Source of the DNA: Candidatus Pelagibacterales bacterium
GTDB taxonomy: Bacteria > Pseudomonadota > Alphaproteobacteria > TMED109
Direction of reading: 5' to 3'
DNA length: 22,332 bases
Assembly (NCBI GenBank): GCA_002720535.1
Contig: PBIU01000009.1
Span: 136,434 to 158,765 of the forward strand
The position numbers and the translations under genes were made by a program. Every line of letters begins with the position of its first letter. The first letter of the stretch is position 1. Shown here in pieces: positions 8,648 to 15,957 of this stretch. The notes beneath the pieces are model-generated. The model worked only from the letters and a program-made list of their open reading frames with translations. It was not told where the DNA came from and made no database searches.

Positions 8648-8704
8648 ATGCATAATCTAATAGCAAGGTATTTAAATAAAGATGATTATATTTGTAATGA
8701 TTAA
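8648..8704 (+). CDS. Possible 18-codon leader ORF upstream of recQ
   Basis: An ATG at 8648 opens an 18-codon frame (MHNLIARYLNKDDYICND, then TAA), with GGGG (8635-8638) 9 nt upstream. It ends 48 nt before the recQ start. The GGGG is notable in such AT-rich surroundings, but nothing else supports translation, and no regulatory hairpin is evident after it. Treat it as a weak candidate. Confidence 0.15.
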   Translation: MHNLIARYLNKDDYICND

Positions 8705-8752
8705 AAACTAAAATTATAATAAGAATAAATTATTTAATAATATGGATATATA

Positions 8753-10543
8753 ATGCAAGCTCTACAAATACTTAATGATGTATTTGGATACAACTCTTTC
8801 CGCTCTGGACAAGAAGAAATTATTAACTCTATACTTGATAAAAAAAATATACTTGCTGTAATGCCAACTGGAGCAGGTAAATCGCTATGTTATCAAATTC
8901 CTGCCTTAATATTTTCTAGAGGTACAATTGTAGTTTCCCCTTTAGTAGCTTTAATGGATGATCAAATTTTAGCTCTAAAAGAAAATGGTATAGCTGCAGA
9001 TAGAATTCATTCTCATAGATCAGAAGAACTAAATAAAGAAACTTTAAATAATTTTAAAACAGGAAAAATAAAAATACTATATTTATCCCCAGAAAATTTG
9101 ATGAGTGAAAAAACACTAAATGAGCTTAATAACATTGATATTGCTATGTTTGCAATCGATGAAGCTCACTGTATTTCAAAATGGGGTGTTAGTTTTAGAC
9201 CACAGTATGAAGAACTATCTAGATTATCAAAAATATACCCAGACTCAGTCATTGCTGGATTCACTGCGACAGCGGATAAAGATACTAGAGAGGATATTAT
9301 TCATAAACTTAGTAATTATAACTCAAAAATATTTGTTCAAGGTTTTGACAGGCCTAACTTAAGTTTAGCTGTTGAGCAAAAAGATGATTGGAAAAAGCAA
9401 ATACTTATTTTTCTAGAAAATAAAATCAATGAATCTGGAATTATATATTGCTTGTCTAGAAAACAAACTGAAGATGTTTCAGAATTTTTAAACAAAAATA
9501 ATTATAAATCAATTCCTTATCATGCAGGACAAGAAAGTAATATCCGCAAAAATAATCAAGAAATATTTATGAATGAAAATGGTATAATTATGGTTGCAAC
9601 AATTGCATTTGGTATGGGTATAGATAAATCAAATATAAGGTTTGTAGCCCACCTCAGCTTACCTTCCAGTATAGAATCCTATTATCAAGAAATAGGAAGA
9701 GCAGGTCGAGATGGTAATCCTGCAGAAACTTTATTGCTATATGGGTTGAATGACTTGTTTCAAAGACGCCGTTTTATTGAAAGTGATGGAGATGATTATC
9801 AACATAAGCTCAGAGAAAATAAAAGACTTGATAGTCTTTTAGCTTATTGTGAGACACCTATATGTAGAAAAAAAGCATTATTATCATATTTTGATGAACA
9901 TGTAGAAGATTGTCATAACTGTGATAATTGTTTTAATCCACCTAAAATGGTTGATGGCACAAAATTAGCTCAAATGGTTTTATCTGCAATATATAGGTCT
10001 GGTCAAATTTTTGGAACAGTTCACATAATAAATATTTTATTAGGAAATAAAACTGACAAAATTATTGAAAAAAAACATGATAAAATTAAAACATTTGGAA
10101 TAGGAAATAATTATAAAAAAGATTTTTGGCAAGGATTTATCAGGCAACTAATTTCCTCTGGACATTTAATAATTAATATTAAAAAATTTGGATGCTTGCA
10201 GATTACAAAATCTGGTCTTGAAATTCTAAAAGACGATAAATATTTTAATTATAAGGAAATAGTATTCAAAGCAGCTAAAACTACAAAAAAAAATAAAAAT
10301 ACAAAAAAAGTTTTAAATATAGATAATAATGACTTAGAAATTTTAACCTCTCTTAAAGAGCTAAGATTAAATATTGCAAGAGAAAAATCTATCCCTGCAT
10401 TTGTTATTTTTCCAGATTCAAGCCTAATAGAGATGGCAAAAATAAAACCACAAAATTTACAAGAAATGATAAAAATAAATGGTGTAGGACCAAGTAAGCT
10501 TAAAAAATATGGTACTAGTTTTTTAGAAGTAATTAATAAATAA
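8753..10543 (+). CDS. recQ: ATP-dependent DNA helicase RecQ
   Basis: The 596-residue protein has the full RecQ layout: two RecA-like helicase domains, a zinc-binding segment, a winged-helix RQC region and a C-terminal HRDC domain (about 525-596). Walker A is MPTGAGKS (37-44), motif II is DEAH (136-139) and motif VI contains IGRAGRDG. Zinc ligands come from a CRKKALLSYF helix plus DCHNCDNC. RecQ unwinds DNA 3' to 5' in recombination and repair. E. coli RecQ is 609 residues, so this is essentially complete. One oddity: the aromatic-rich loop after DEAH reads WGVSFRP, whereas E. coli has WGHDFRP, so the His-Asp pair is Val146-Ser147 here. The 3' end overlaps the convergent CIA30 gene by 11 nt. 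Confidence 0.93.
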   Translation: MQALQILNDVFGYNSFRSGQEEIINSILDKKNILAVMPTGAGKSLCYQIPALIFSRGTIVVSPLVALMDDQILALKENGIAADRIHSHRSEELNKETLNNFKTGKIKILYLSPENLMSEKTLNELNNIDIAMFAIDEAHCISKWGVSFRPQYEELSRLSKIYPDSVIAGFTATADKDTREDIIHKLSNYNSKIFVQGFDRPNLSLAVEQKDDWKKQILIFLENKINESGIIYCLSRKQTEDVSEFLNKNNYKSIPYHAGQESNIRKNNQEIFMNENGIIMVATIAFGMGIDKSNIRFVAHLSLPSSIESYYQEIGRAGRDGNPAETLLLYGLNDLFQRRRFIESDGDDYQHKLRENKRLDSLLAYCETPICRKKALLSYFDEHVEDCHNCDNCFNPPKMVDGTKLAQMVLSAIYRSGQIFGTVHIINILLGNKTDKIIEKKHDKIKTFGIGNNYKKDFWQGFIRQLISSGHLIINIKKFGCLQITKSGLEILKDDKYFNYKEIVFKAAKTTKKNKNTKKVLNIDNNDLEILTSLKELRLNIAREKSIPAFVIFPDSSLIEMAKIKPQNLQEMIKINGVGPSKLKKYGTSFLEVINK

Positions 10544-11075
10544 TTATATTATTAACATCTATAAAAGCTTCATGTTCTTTTCCGTAAGCAACTATAGCTA
10601 TTGATTTAATATTTTTAGGATTGATTTTCTTTGCTAGCATAATTCCTGATCTTTTGAATTCTAAAAGTTTTATATCTTGTGTCTTCCATTTATCGGTAGC
10701 TATAAATGGGGCCTGATAATATTGCCAAGGTAAGATAGTACCACTAGTTCTAATATGAATATAATATTCTTGATTGTTACCTCTTACTTGTATTTTTATA
10801 GATTTAACTTCCTTCGATAAGGAAAAATCCATCTTTTTCCTTATTTGAATAAAGCCTCCATTATTTTCTAAACTCACTATTCCTGTCATACGAGCGTAAC
10901 TTATATCATTCTCCTTAAAATATTCTACCTTACCATCAGATACACCACCCATAACTTGATCACTTATAAATTCCCATTTTTCTTGTGGGTTATTAACAAA
11001 GTTTTCAAACAAAACTTCTTCTCCGATACTTTGTTTTATAAAAAATAAATATAAAATTATAATAAATCTAAACAT
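10533..11075 (-). CDS. CIA30 (NDUFAF1-like) family secreted protein
   Basis: This 180-residue protein begins with a hydrophobic signal peptide (about 1-18, cleavage near SIG|EE). The CIA30 family hallmark follows: WEFISDQVMGGVSDGKV (about 34-50), then a beta-sandwich pattern with GGFIQIR and the terminal YGKEHEAFIDVNNI segment. CIA30 domains are galactose-binding-like folds; the mitochondrial member assists complex I assembly, while the role of bacterial secreted members is not established. An AAGGA Shine-Dalgarno (11085-11081) sits 5 nt before the ATG. It is the third gene of a minus-strand run after the PhoD-like and PhoX-like phosphatases, 55 nt behind the latter. Carbohydrate or lipid binding at the cell surface is possible but is inference. 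Confidence 0.85.
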   Translation of the reverse strand: MFRFIIILYLFFIKQSIGEEVLFENFVNNPQEKWEFISDQVMGGVSDGKVEYFKENDISYARMTGIVSLENNGGFIQIRKKMDFSLSKEVKSIKIQVRGNNQEYYIHIRTSGTILPWQYYQAPFIATDKWKTQDIKLLEFKRSGIMLAKKINPKNIKSIAIVAYGKEHEAFIDVNNIIIY

Positions 11076-11130
11076 ATCATTCCTTAATAAGAATATTTAA
11101 ATAATAAAAATAACTAATGAAAATATAATA

Positions 11131-12990
11131 TCAAGATATGAATTTTATTTCAGAACCGTCTTTCTTCCTAATTGCTATTACAGATGATCTAGGCACAGAA
11201 TTTCCTCCATCTGGAAAATTACTATTTCCTTTCTCACCTGGATGCTGAATACCTACAAATATTGTCTTACAATCTTGACTCCAAGTAATACCAGTAACTT
11301 CACATTCCTTTGGCCCTACTAAAAATCTTTTTATTTCTCCAGTGATTGGGTTTCCACATAGCATCTGATTATTACCCATTCCTATATATTCCCCTTCATT
11401 AGTATATCTACCATCCGTTTGAATAAATAAAACACCCTCTTTGTTAAAACTTAATCCATCTGGAGAATTAAACATATTTTCTATATTTATATTCTCTGAT
11501 CCAGCATAAATATTATCATAAATTTTAGGATTACCCGCCATAGCAAATAAATCCCATTCAAAAAAATTAGAACTATGGTCATTATTTTTAGGACTCCATC
11601 TTACTATTTGACCATAAATATTATTTTTTCTATTATTTGGACCTGCTATAGGAGAAGGGTCTCCACCTTTATTTGGTTTAATACCTCTATTTTTATTATT
11701 TGTTAAAGAACAATAAACTTCTGCTTTATTAGGGTTAGCAGCAACCCATTCAGGCCGGTCCATTGAAGTTGCTCCAACTTTAGATGCAGCTATTCTTGTA
11801 TAAATACAAATTTCTGCTTGAGATTTAAAACCAGTTGTTTTTGGATTTAATTCAATCCATTCTCCAGTATTATCCTCATTAAATTTAGCTACATATAATT
11901 TTCCACTATTTAATAAATCTTTATTATTTGAATTCATAGAATATTTTTTATTTGAGATAAATTTATATAAAAACTCACCCCTCTCATCATCGCCCATGTA
12001 TATGATCACTCTATTATCTTTATTTATTACTAACTCTGCATTTTCATGTTTGAAACGTCCTAAGCTTGTCAATTTTCTAGGAACACTTCCTGGATTGCTA
12101 GGGTCTATCTCTACAATGTATCCAAATTTATTAGTCTCATTAGGGTGAATAGAAATATCAAAACGCTCATCATAATTAGCCCAATTATATCCCCAATCTT
12201 TTAAACCTATGCCATACCTTATAAATTCTTCAGAAAGTTGCATATTTTTATTTTTGCAAGAAAAATATCCATTAAAATTTTCTTCGCAGGTTAGATAAGT
12301 TCCCCATGGAGTCTTTCCATTTCCACAATTATTTAATGTTCCCAAACATTTTGTACCCATCTTATCATAAGATGTTTTTAATAATTTATGGCCTTTAGCA
12401 TATCCCGATATCTCCATTGGTGTGTCTGCCGTTATTCTTCTATTAAATTTAGAATCTTTTATAAATTCCCATTTATCACTAAAAGATAACTCAACTATGC
12501 TTATTCCATGGGCGGCTTTAGCTTTATTAATATCATCTATATTTTCTGCACTTTGACGATTTCTATTACCATAAATAACTTTTTGGTTAGTATATTCATT
12601 ATTTACTACCAAAATATTATGATTATCTTTTTTAAATAAATGCATACCATCATTATTATCTCCAAAGGATAGTTTTTGAGAAATAGCATCTCCTCTTGAA
12701 GATTGATTAAAGTCCTCTCCCTCAGTCCACATAGGGTCACCCCATCTTATAACAGTCTGCCATGTAAAATTATCAGGTATCGTAACTGTATCTAATGTAT
12801 TTGCTTTTACTTGCTGAAAATCAAAACTAGATGTTTTATTATTTGCTAAAGAATTATTCAAAGATGCAGCAAGCACAAAACTAGATAAACCAAAAGAAAC
12901 CCCATTCTTTATAAAGTTTCTTCTGGATAGATTTTTATTTAATATTAATTCAAAATCAGTAATTTTATTTTTTTTCTTTAAATTTTTCAA
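11131..12990 (-). CDS. PhoX-like (DUF839) Tat-exported alkaline phosphatase
   Basis: This protein of about 620 residues belongs to the PhoX/DUF839 family of calcium- and iron-dependent phosphatases that release phosphate from organic esters outside the cytoplasm. The N-terminus has the typical FELILNKNLSRRNFIKNG leader, with the twin-arginine motif SRRNFIK followed by a hydrophobic segment, so Tat export is expected. Family blocks include WGDPMW, YLTCEEN (whose Cys is a likely iron ligand by family knowledge), FKHENAEL, YMGDDERGEFLYKF and PDGLSFN. No ATG precedes the conserved region. Possible starts are TTG at 13011, GTG at 13008 and TTG at 12990. I chose 12990 because AGGA lies 8 nt upstream and the resulting MKNLKKKN start is compact. 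The stop is TGA. It lies directly after the PhoD-like gene. Confidence 0.9.
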   Translation of the reverse strand: MKNLKKKNKITDFELILNKNLSRRNFIKNGVSFGLSSFVLAASLNNSLANNKTSSFDFQQVKANTLDTVTIPDNFTWQTVIRWGDPMWTEGEDFNQSSRGDAISQKLSFGDNNDGMHLFKKDNHNILVVNNEYTNQKVIYGNRNRQSAENIDDINKAKAAHGISIVELSFSDKWEFIKDSKFNRRITADTPMEISGYAKGHKLLKTSYDKMGTKCLGTLNNCGNGKTPWGTYLTCEENFNGYFSCKNKNMQLSEEFIRYGIGLKDWGYNWANYDERFDISIHPNETNKFGYIVEIDPSNPGSVPRKLTSLGRFKHENAELVINKDNRVIIYMGDDERGEFLYKFISNKKYSMNSNNKDLLNSGKLYVAKFNEDNTGEWIELNPKTTGFKSQAEICIYTRIAASKVGATSMDRPEWVAANPNKAEVYCSLTNNKNRGIKPNKGGDPSPIAGPNNRKNNIYGQIVRWSPKNNDHSSNFFEWDLFAMAGNPKIYDNIYAGSENINIENMFNSPDGLSFNKEGVLFIQTDGRYTNEGEYIGMGNNQMLCGNPITGEIKRFLVGPKECEVTGITWSQDCKTIFVGIQHPGEKGNSNFPDGGNSVPRSSVIAIRKKDGSEIKFIS

Positions 12991-13014
12991 AAATATATTC
13001 CTAATCACCAATAA

Positions 13015-13034
13015 TTAAAAGGACACTTCGTGTC
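13015..13034 (-). terminator. Small hairpin with short T run at the end of the PhoD-like gene
   Basis: Read on the minus strand, GACAC-GAA-GTGTC (13034-13022) forms a perfect 5-bp stem with a 3-nt loop and is followed by CTTTTAA. The T run overlaps the stop codon. It looks like a weak intrinsic terminator or attenuator between the two phosphatase genes. The stem is short and the T run has only four residues, so read-through is likely. Confidence 0.3.
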
Positions 13035-14076
13035 TTAACAAGGAGTTACTCCCTTTTTTATTTGGAGATTTTAACTCCAAAGAGATCTTATTTTTAGCCC
13101 AATCAATTGATATCAAACCAAAATTTGCTTCAGAAATTGATTCTCCTAACTGCATACTATCTTGTTCTTTTATTGAAAATTTCAAGGGTTTATTTAAAGA
13201 GCTAGATGTTAACTCATAAATACTTGTACTTTTATTAAATTGTTTTTTATATATAGCACCAAAATGTCTATCTCCTGAGATGATAAAAGTATGAGAAGAA
13301 GTATTTTTAACTAATGAATATAACCTTTCTTGTTCCAGAGGAAAATTACCCCATTTTTCCCAACCATGGTCTAGAGGCAAAACCTGAAAAGAAGAAACAA
13401 TAATTCTTATATCAAACTTTTGACTTAACTTTTCTTCTAACCATATCCATTGCTTATGGCCAAGAATAGTTTTATTTTTGCTATAATCTACAATATACCT
13501 CTCTTTACCCTTAACATTTCTTTGATCTGTAAGTTTGAAGTCTGATTTAAAAAAACGTGTATCTAAAATTATTATCTGTATGTGTTTATCTTTGTAATTC
13601 AGAGTGTATTCTTTATATAAACCATCTCTATAATTACGTTCATCATTTTTCTTAATATTAAAAAATTTTAAAAATAGTTCTTTAGATTCATGTTTATACT
13701 TATAATTATTCCCTCCATCATTCACACCATAATCATGATCATCCCATATACCTAATATCTTTGTATTTGATGAAAGATCACGATAATAAATATTATTTTT
13801 AAGCGATCTATAAGCCTCTGCTAAATCATATATTCCATCGCCACTACCATAAACATTATCTCCAATTTGTAGAAAAATATCTGGATTGTATGAATTTATA
13901 TTCTGCCAAAATTTTTGTGATAATGTTTGGTCATTACAAGAGCCAAAACCAATAGTAGTTATATTATCCTCATAGTTTAGATTAATTTCTTCAGCATTAA
14001 TTCTATTATTATAAAAAACTAAACAAAAGATATAAATAATAAAAAAATAGGATTTATAACGCATCAATTCTATCAT
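13015..14076 (-). CDS. PhoD-like secreted metallophosphatase
   Basis: The 353-residue protein has a Sec-type signal peptide (about 1-28, cleavage near INA|EE). Metal-binding motifs of the PhoD/metallophosphoesterase class follow: GFGSCND (about 43-49), QIGDNVYG (70-77, with Asp73/Asn74), WDDHDYGVND (111-120) and SGDRHFG later on. Such enzymes hydrolyse phosphodiesters or phosphomonoesters outside the cytoplasm and often serve phosphate scavenging. It is shorter than classical Tat-exported PhoD and resembles the compact alkaline-phosphatase-D-like proteins of marine bacteria. A second in-frame ATG at codon 5 is an alternative start. Its stop codon is 24 nt before the preferred start of the PhoX-like gene, which makes a phosphorus operon likely. 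I saw no clear Pho box upstream. Confidence 0.88.
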   Translation of the reverse strand: MIELMRYKSYFFIIYIFCLVFYNNRINAEEINLNYEDNITTIGFGSCNDQTLSQKFWQNINSYNPDIFLQIGDNVYGSGDGIYDLAEAYRSLKNNIYYRDLSSNTKILGIWDDHDYGVNDGGNNYKYKHESKELFLKFFNIKKNDERNYRDGLYKEYTLNYKDKHIQIIILDTRFFKSDFKLTDQRNVKGKERYIVDYSKNKTILGHKQWIWLEEKLSQKFDIRIIVSSFQVLPLDHGWEKWGNFPLEQERLYSLVKNTSSHTFIISGDRHFGAIYKKQFNKSTSIYELTSSSLNKPLKFSIKEQDSMQLGESISEANFGLISIDWAKNKISLELKSPNKKGSNSLLRHEVSF

Positions 14077-14220
14077 ACTAGGAATATAATGTTCATAGTC
14101 TTTTTTGGGAAATAATTTATTATTTTAACTGTTTTAAGGTTTAATAATTATATTACTAAATCAATATAATCTTCATAATAGAAATATAATTTATTCATTT
14201 TTGTAATAAATAATTAAATA

Positions 14221-14367
14221 ATGAAAAATAAACTTAAAATAAAACCTTTAGCTATTCCTGGAATGGCATTTTTTATAATTTTTGTTATAACTTTCATAAT
14301 CATAATTAGTCATTCATGGAATTTATTTAGTAAATATAATTTAATTAAATTAATATTTACTTATTGA
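14221..14367 (+). CDS. Hypothetical 48-aa single-helix membrane protein
   Basis: On the plus strand an ATG at 14221 opens a 48-codon frame ending in TGA at 14365-14367. The product has a basic start (MKNKLKIKPLAIPG), a continuous hydrophobic stretch at about residues 16-30 (AFFIIFVITFIIII), then HSW and a short polar-basic tail. That arrangement (positive-inside, one helix) looks like a real small membrane protein rather than chance. It fills most of the 292-bp gap between the PhoD-like and SMP-30 genes, on the opposite strand. TATAAT strings occur at 14165-14170 and 14185-14190, but no Shine-Dalgarno is visible. I do not recognise a family. Confidence 0.45.
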   Translation: MKNKLKIKPLAIPGMAFFIIFVITFIIIISHSWNLFSKYNLIKLIFTY

Positions 14368-14368
14368 A

Positions 14369-15235
14369 CTAAATATAAAACCTATTAGAATATAAGCCTT
14401 TTACCTTAGCATCTATGCAGATAGTCTTTCCTGAAATGTCGTCTTGATCATTGTTGTTATCCTTCGCAGAAGTGATGAATAACTTATCCATATTTAAACC
14501 TCCAAAAGCAACACATGTAGGCTTTTTCATGGGAGTCTTAATTGTATTTATTATTTTTCCAACCTCATCATATTGAACCACTTGTCCCCCATTCCATTCC
14601 GCATTCCATAAAGAACCATCTTTATCAATTGTAGAACCATCAGGAAAACCTTTTAAATTTTTATTATCAATAATAATCCTAGATTTATCCAAATATGGTT
14701 TTTTTTCATTTAAATCTGCTTTAAAAATTAATTTCTTGTAAGTATCTGCATAGTATAAAAAGCTATTATCAAGTGATGAAGTTATAGAATTACTAATATG
14801 TATACCTCTAACTATTTCATGAATTTCTAATTTATTATCTATCATATATAGAGCACCATCTGGCTTAGAAGGGTTAGACTCACTCATAGTCCCACACCAA
14901 AATCTTCCATATCCATCTGTTTTTCCATCATTAAAACGAACCTTTGAGGGAAGAATAAACTGCTTATCTAATTTTTTAATAATTTGATTACTAATATCAA
15001 ATAAAGAAAAAAAAGTATCAAAAGCACATAAAAGTATATTATTTTGATTTGTTAATGAAATCGCACAAAGTCTATGATCAAAATTCCAAATTAATTTTTT
15101 ATTTTCTATATAGGACCATGAATGTAAGCACTTTCCCTCTATATCAACCCAATATATTCTTTGCAGCTTCTCATCCCATACAGGGGACTCTCCTAAAATA
15201 GACCTATCATTACTAATAATAGAATAACTATCCAT
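14369..15235 (-). CDS. SMP-30/gluconolactonase/LRE family lactonase
   Basis: This 288-residue beta-propeller protein matches SMP-30/gluconolactonases, which open sugar-acid lactones using a single divalent metal. The metal ligands fit Glu16 in LGESPVWD, Asn149 in ISNSI and Asp199 in GFPDGS. Arg100, Asn102 and Asp103 in RFNDGKTD line the substrate site, and GRFWCGTM follows as usual. There is no signal peptide, so it is cytosolic. It follows the cupin gene by 14 nt on the same strand. With the upstream SDR-type reductase this suggests a short pathway that oxidises a sugar or similar compound to a lactone and opens it; the substrate is not identifiable. Confidence 0.9.
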   Translation of the reverse strand: MDSYSIISNDRSILGESPVWDEKLQRIYWVDIEGKCLHSWSYIENKKLIWNFDHRLCAISLTNQNNILLCAFDTFFSLFDISNQIIKKLDKQFILPSKVRFNDGKTDGYGRFWCGTMSESNPSKPDGALYMIDNKLEIHEIVRGIHISNSITSSLDNSFLYYADTYKKLIFKADLNEKKPYLDKSRIIIDNKNLKGFPDGSTIDKDGSLWNAEWNGGQVVQYDEVGKIINTIKTPMKKPTCVAFGGLNMDKLFITSAKDNNNDQDDISGKTICIDAKVKGLYSNRFYI

Positions 15236-15249
15236 TTAATAATTCAATA

Positions 15250-15744
15250 TTATTTATCACCATAGGTAGCACCTTCTTGCCAACTTTTAACAAACTCTTC
15301 TACCGACACTGTCCAACTATTAGACATATTCTCATCAAAATATTCAAATAAGATACCTTCTTTTGCTTGCATAGACAGAAATACTGTTCCTCCTTTTTCA
15401 CCACCGTGCTCTAGGTGAGGAGAAGCATCTGATTTTGCTAATGCATAATCTCCTTGTTTCCTATGTATTAAAGTTTTAGAACCATCCTCATTAACCTCTG
15501 TTAAGAATTGCTCTCCTTGTAAAACTAAAGTTAATGTAGAGGCTATATGCCGATGCCTTCTACAATGGCTCTTGCCTTCTGGATACCTAAGAAGCATATC
15601 TAATCTTCCATTTTGAATATCATACCCTAAAAGACAGTAATCAAAATCAATTTTAAAGTCTTTATTATTTAAGTCTTTATAATTTCTCCATTCAACCTTT
15701 TCAGGATCATAACTACTAGAAACTTTATGAAAATTTTCAAACAA
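15250..15744 (-). CDS. Cupin-domain protein
   Basis: The protein has about 164 residues and a single cupin barrel. Motif 1 appears as CRRHRHIASTLTLVLQGEQ, with metal-type His64 and His66, and motif 2 contributes His110 or His113 in SPHLEHGG. The terminal region (SWTVSVEEFVKSW) is polar. The function is unknown: it could be a small dioxygenase or a sugar-binding/isomerising cupin acting with its neighbours. No ATG is available in frame without a stop. The start is taken as TTG at 15744-15742, with GGAG (15757-15754) 9 nt upstream. An in-frame ATG at 15759 is cut off by TGA at 15747-15745. It precedes the SMP-30 gene by 14 nt and is probably cotranscribed with it. Confidence 0.82.
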   Translation of the reverse strand: MFENFHKVSSSYDPEKVEWRNYKDLNNKDFKIDFDYCLLGYDIQNGRLDMLLRYPEGKSHCRRHRHIASTLTLVLQGEQFLTEVNEDGSKTLIHRKQGDYALAKSDASPHLEHGGEKGGTVFLSMQAKEGILFEYFDENMSNSWTVSVEEFVKSWQEGATYGDK

Positions 15745-15808
15745 TCAACTTAACTCCATTTAATAATATTTTTAAAATAATTAATAAATATTATACTTGT
15801 ATATATAA

Positions 15809-15957
15809 TTATTTAATAGTGATAGTCGGGGAAGGGTGTTCTACCCAATAAAAACATTCGCCTGCAACTATACCATTTGAATTACTACTTGCTCTTCCAG
15901 CTCCTAAATTATTTCTAACATAAAAAAGTATAAATATGAAATTTCTGCTAAATATTT
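15809..15957 (-). pseudogene. Coding-like fragment without a clear start
   Basis: Between the SDR and cupin genes a minus-strand frame ends with a protein-like segment: NNLGAGRASSNSNGIVAGE, then a CFYW-VEHPSP-type stretch and a TAA at 15811-15809. Its Gly/Ala/Ser-rich make-up and local base composition look more like coding sequence than the surrounding spacer. The frame has no ATG or GTG start. The only start is a TTG at 15991 inside the end of the SDR gene, and the intervening residues are just hydrophobic AT-rich codons. It may be the C-terminal remnant of a lost gene or a small gene with an unusual start. I do not recognise the family. Confidence 0.35.

Noticed and set aside
9120..9362. 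Plus-strand 80-codon frame inside recQ
   Set aside because: It lies wholly in another frame of a well-supported helicase gene and has no recognisable protein features.
14077..14368. Pho box upstream of the phosphatase genes
   Set aside because: I looked for paired CTGTCAT-like heptamers on both strands and found none convincing, so PhoB control is not claimed.
15820..15940. Structured RNA in the less AT-rich gap between SDR and cupin genes
   Set aside because: A small GGGT/ACCC stem is present, but no tRNA, SRP RNA or tmRNA motif fits, and a protein-coding reading explains the composition better.
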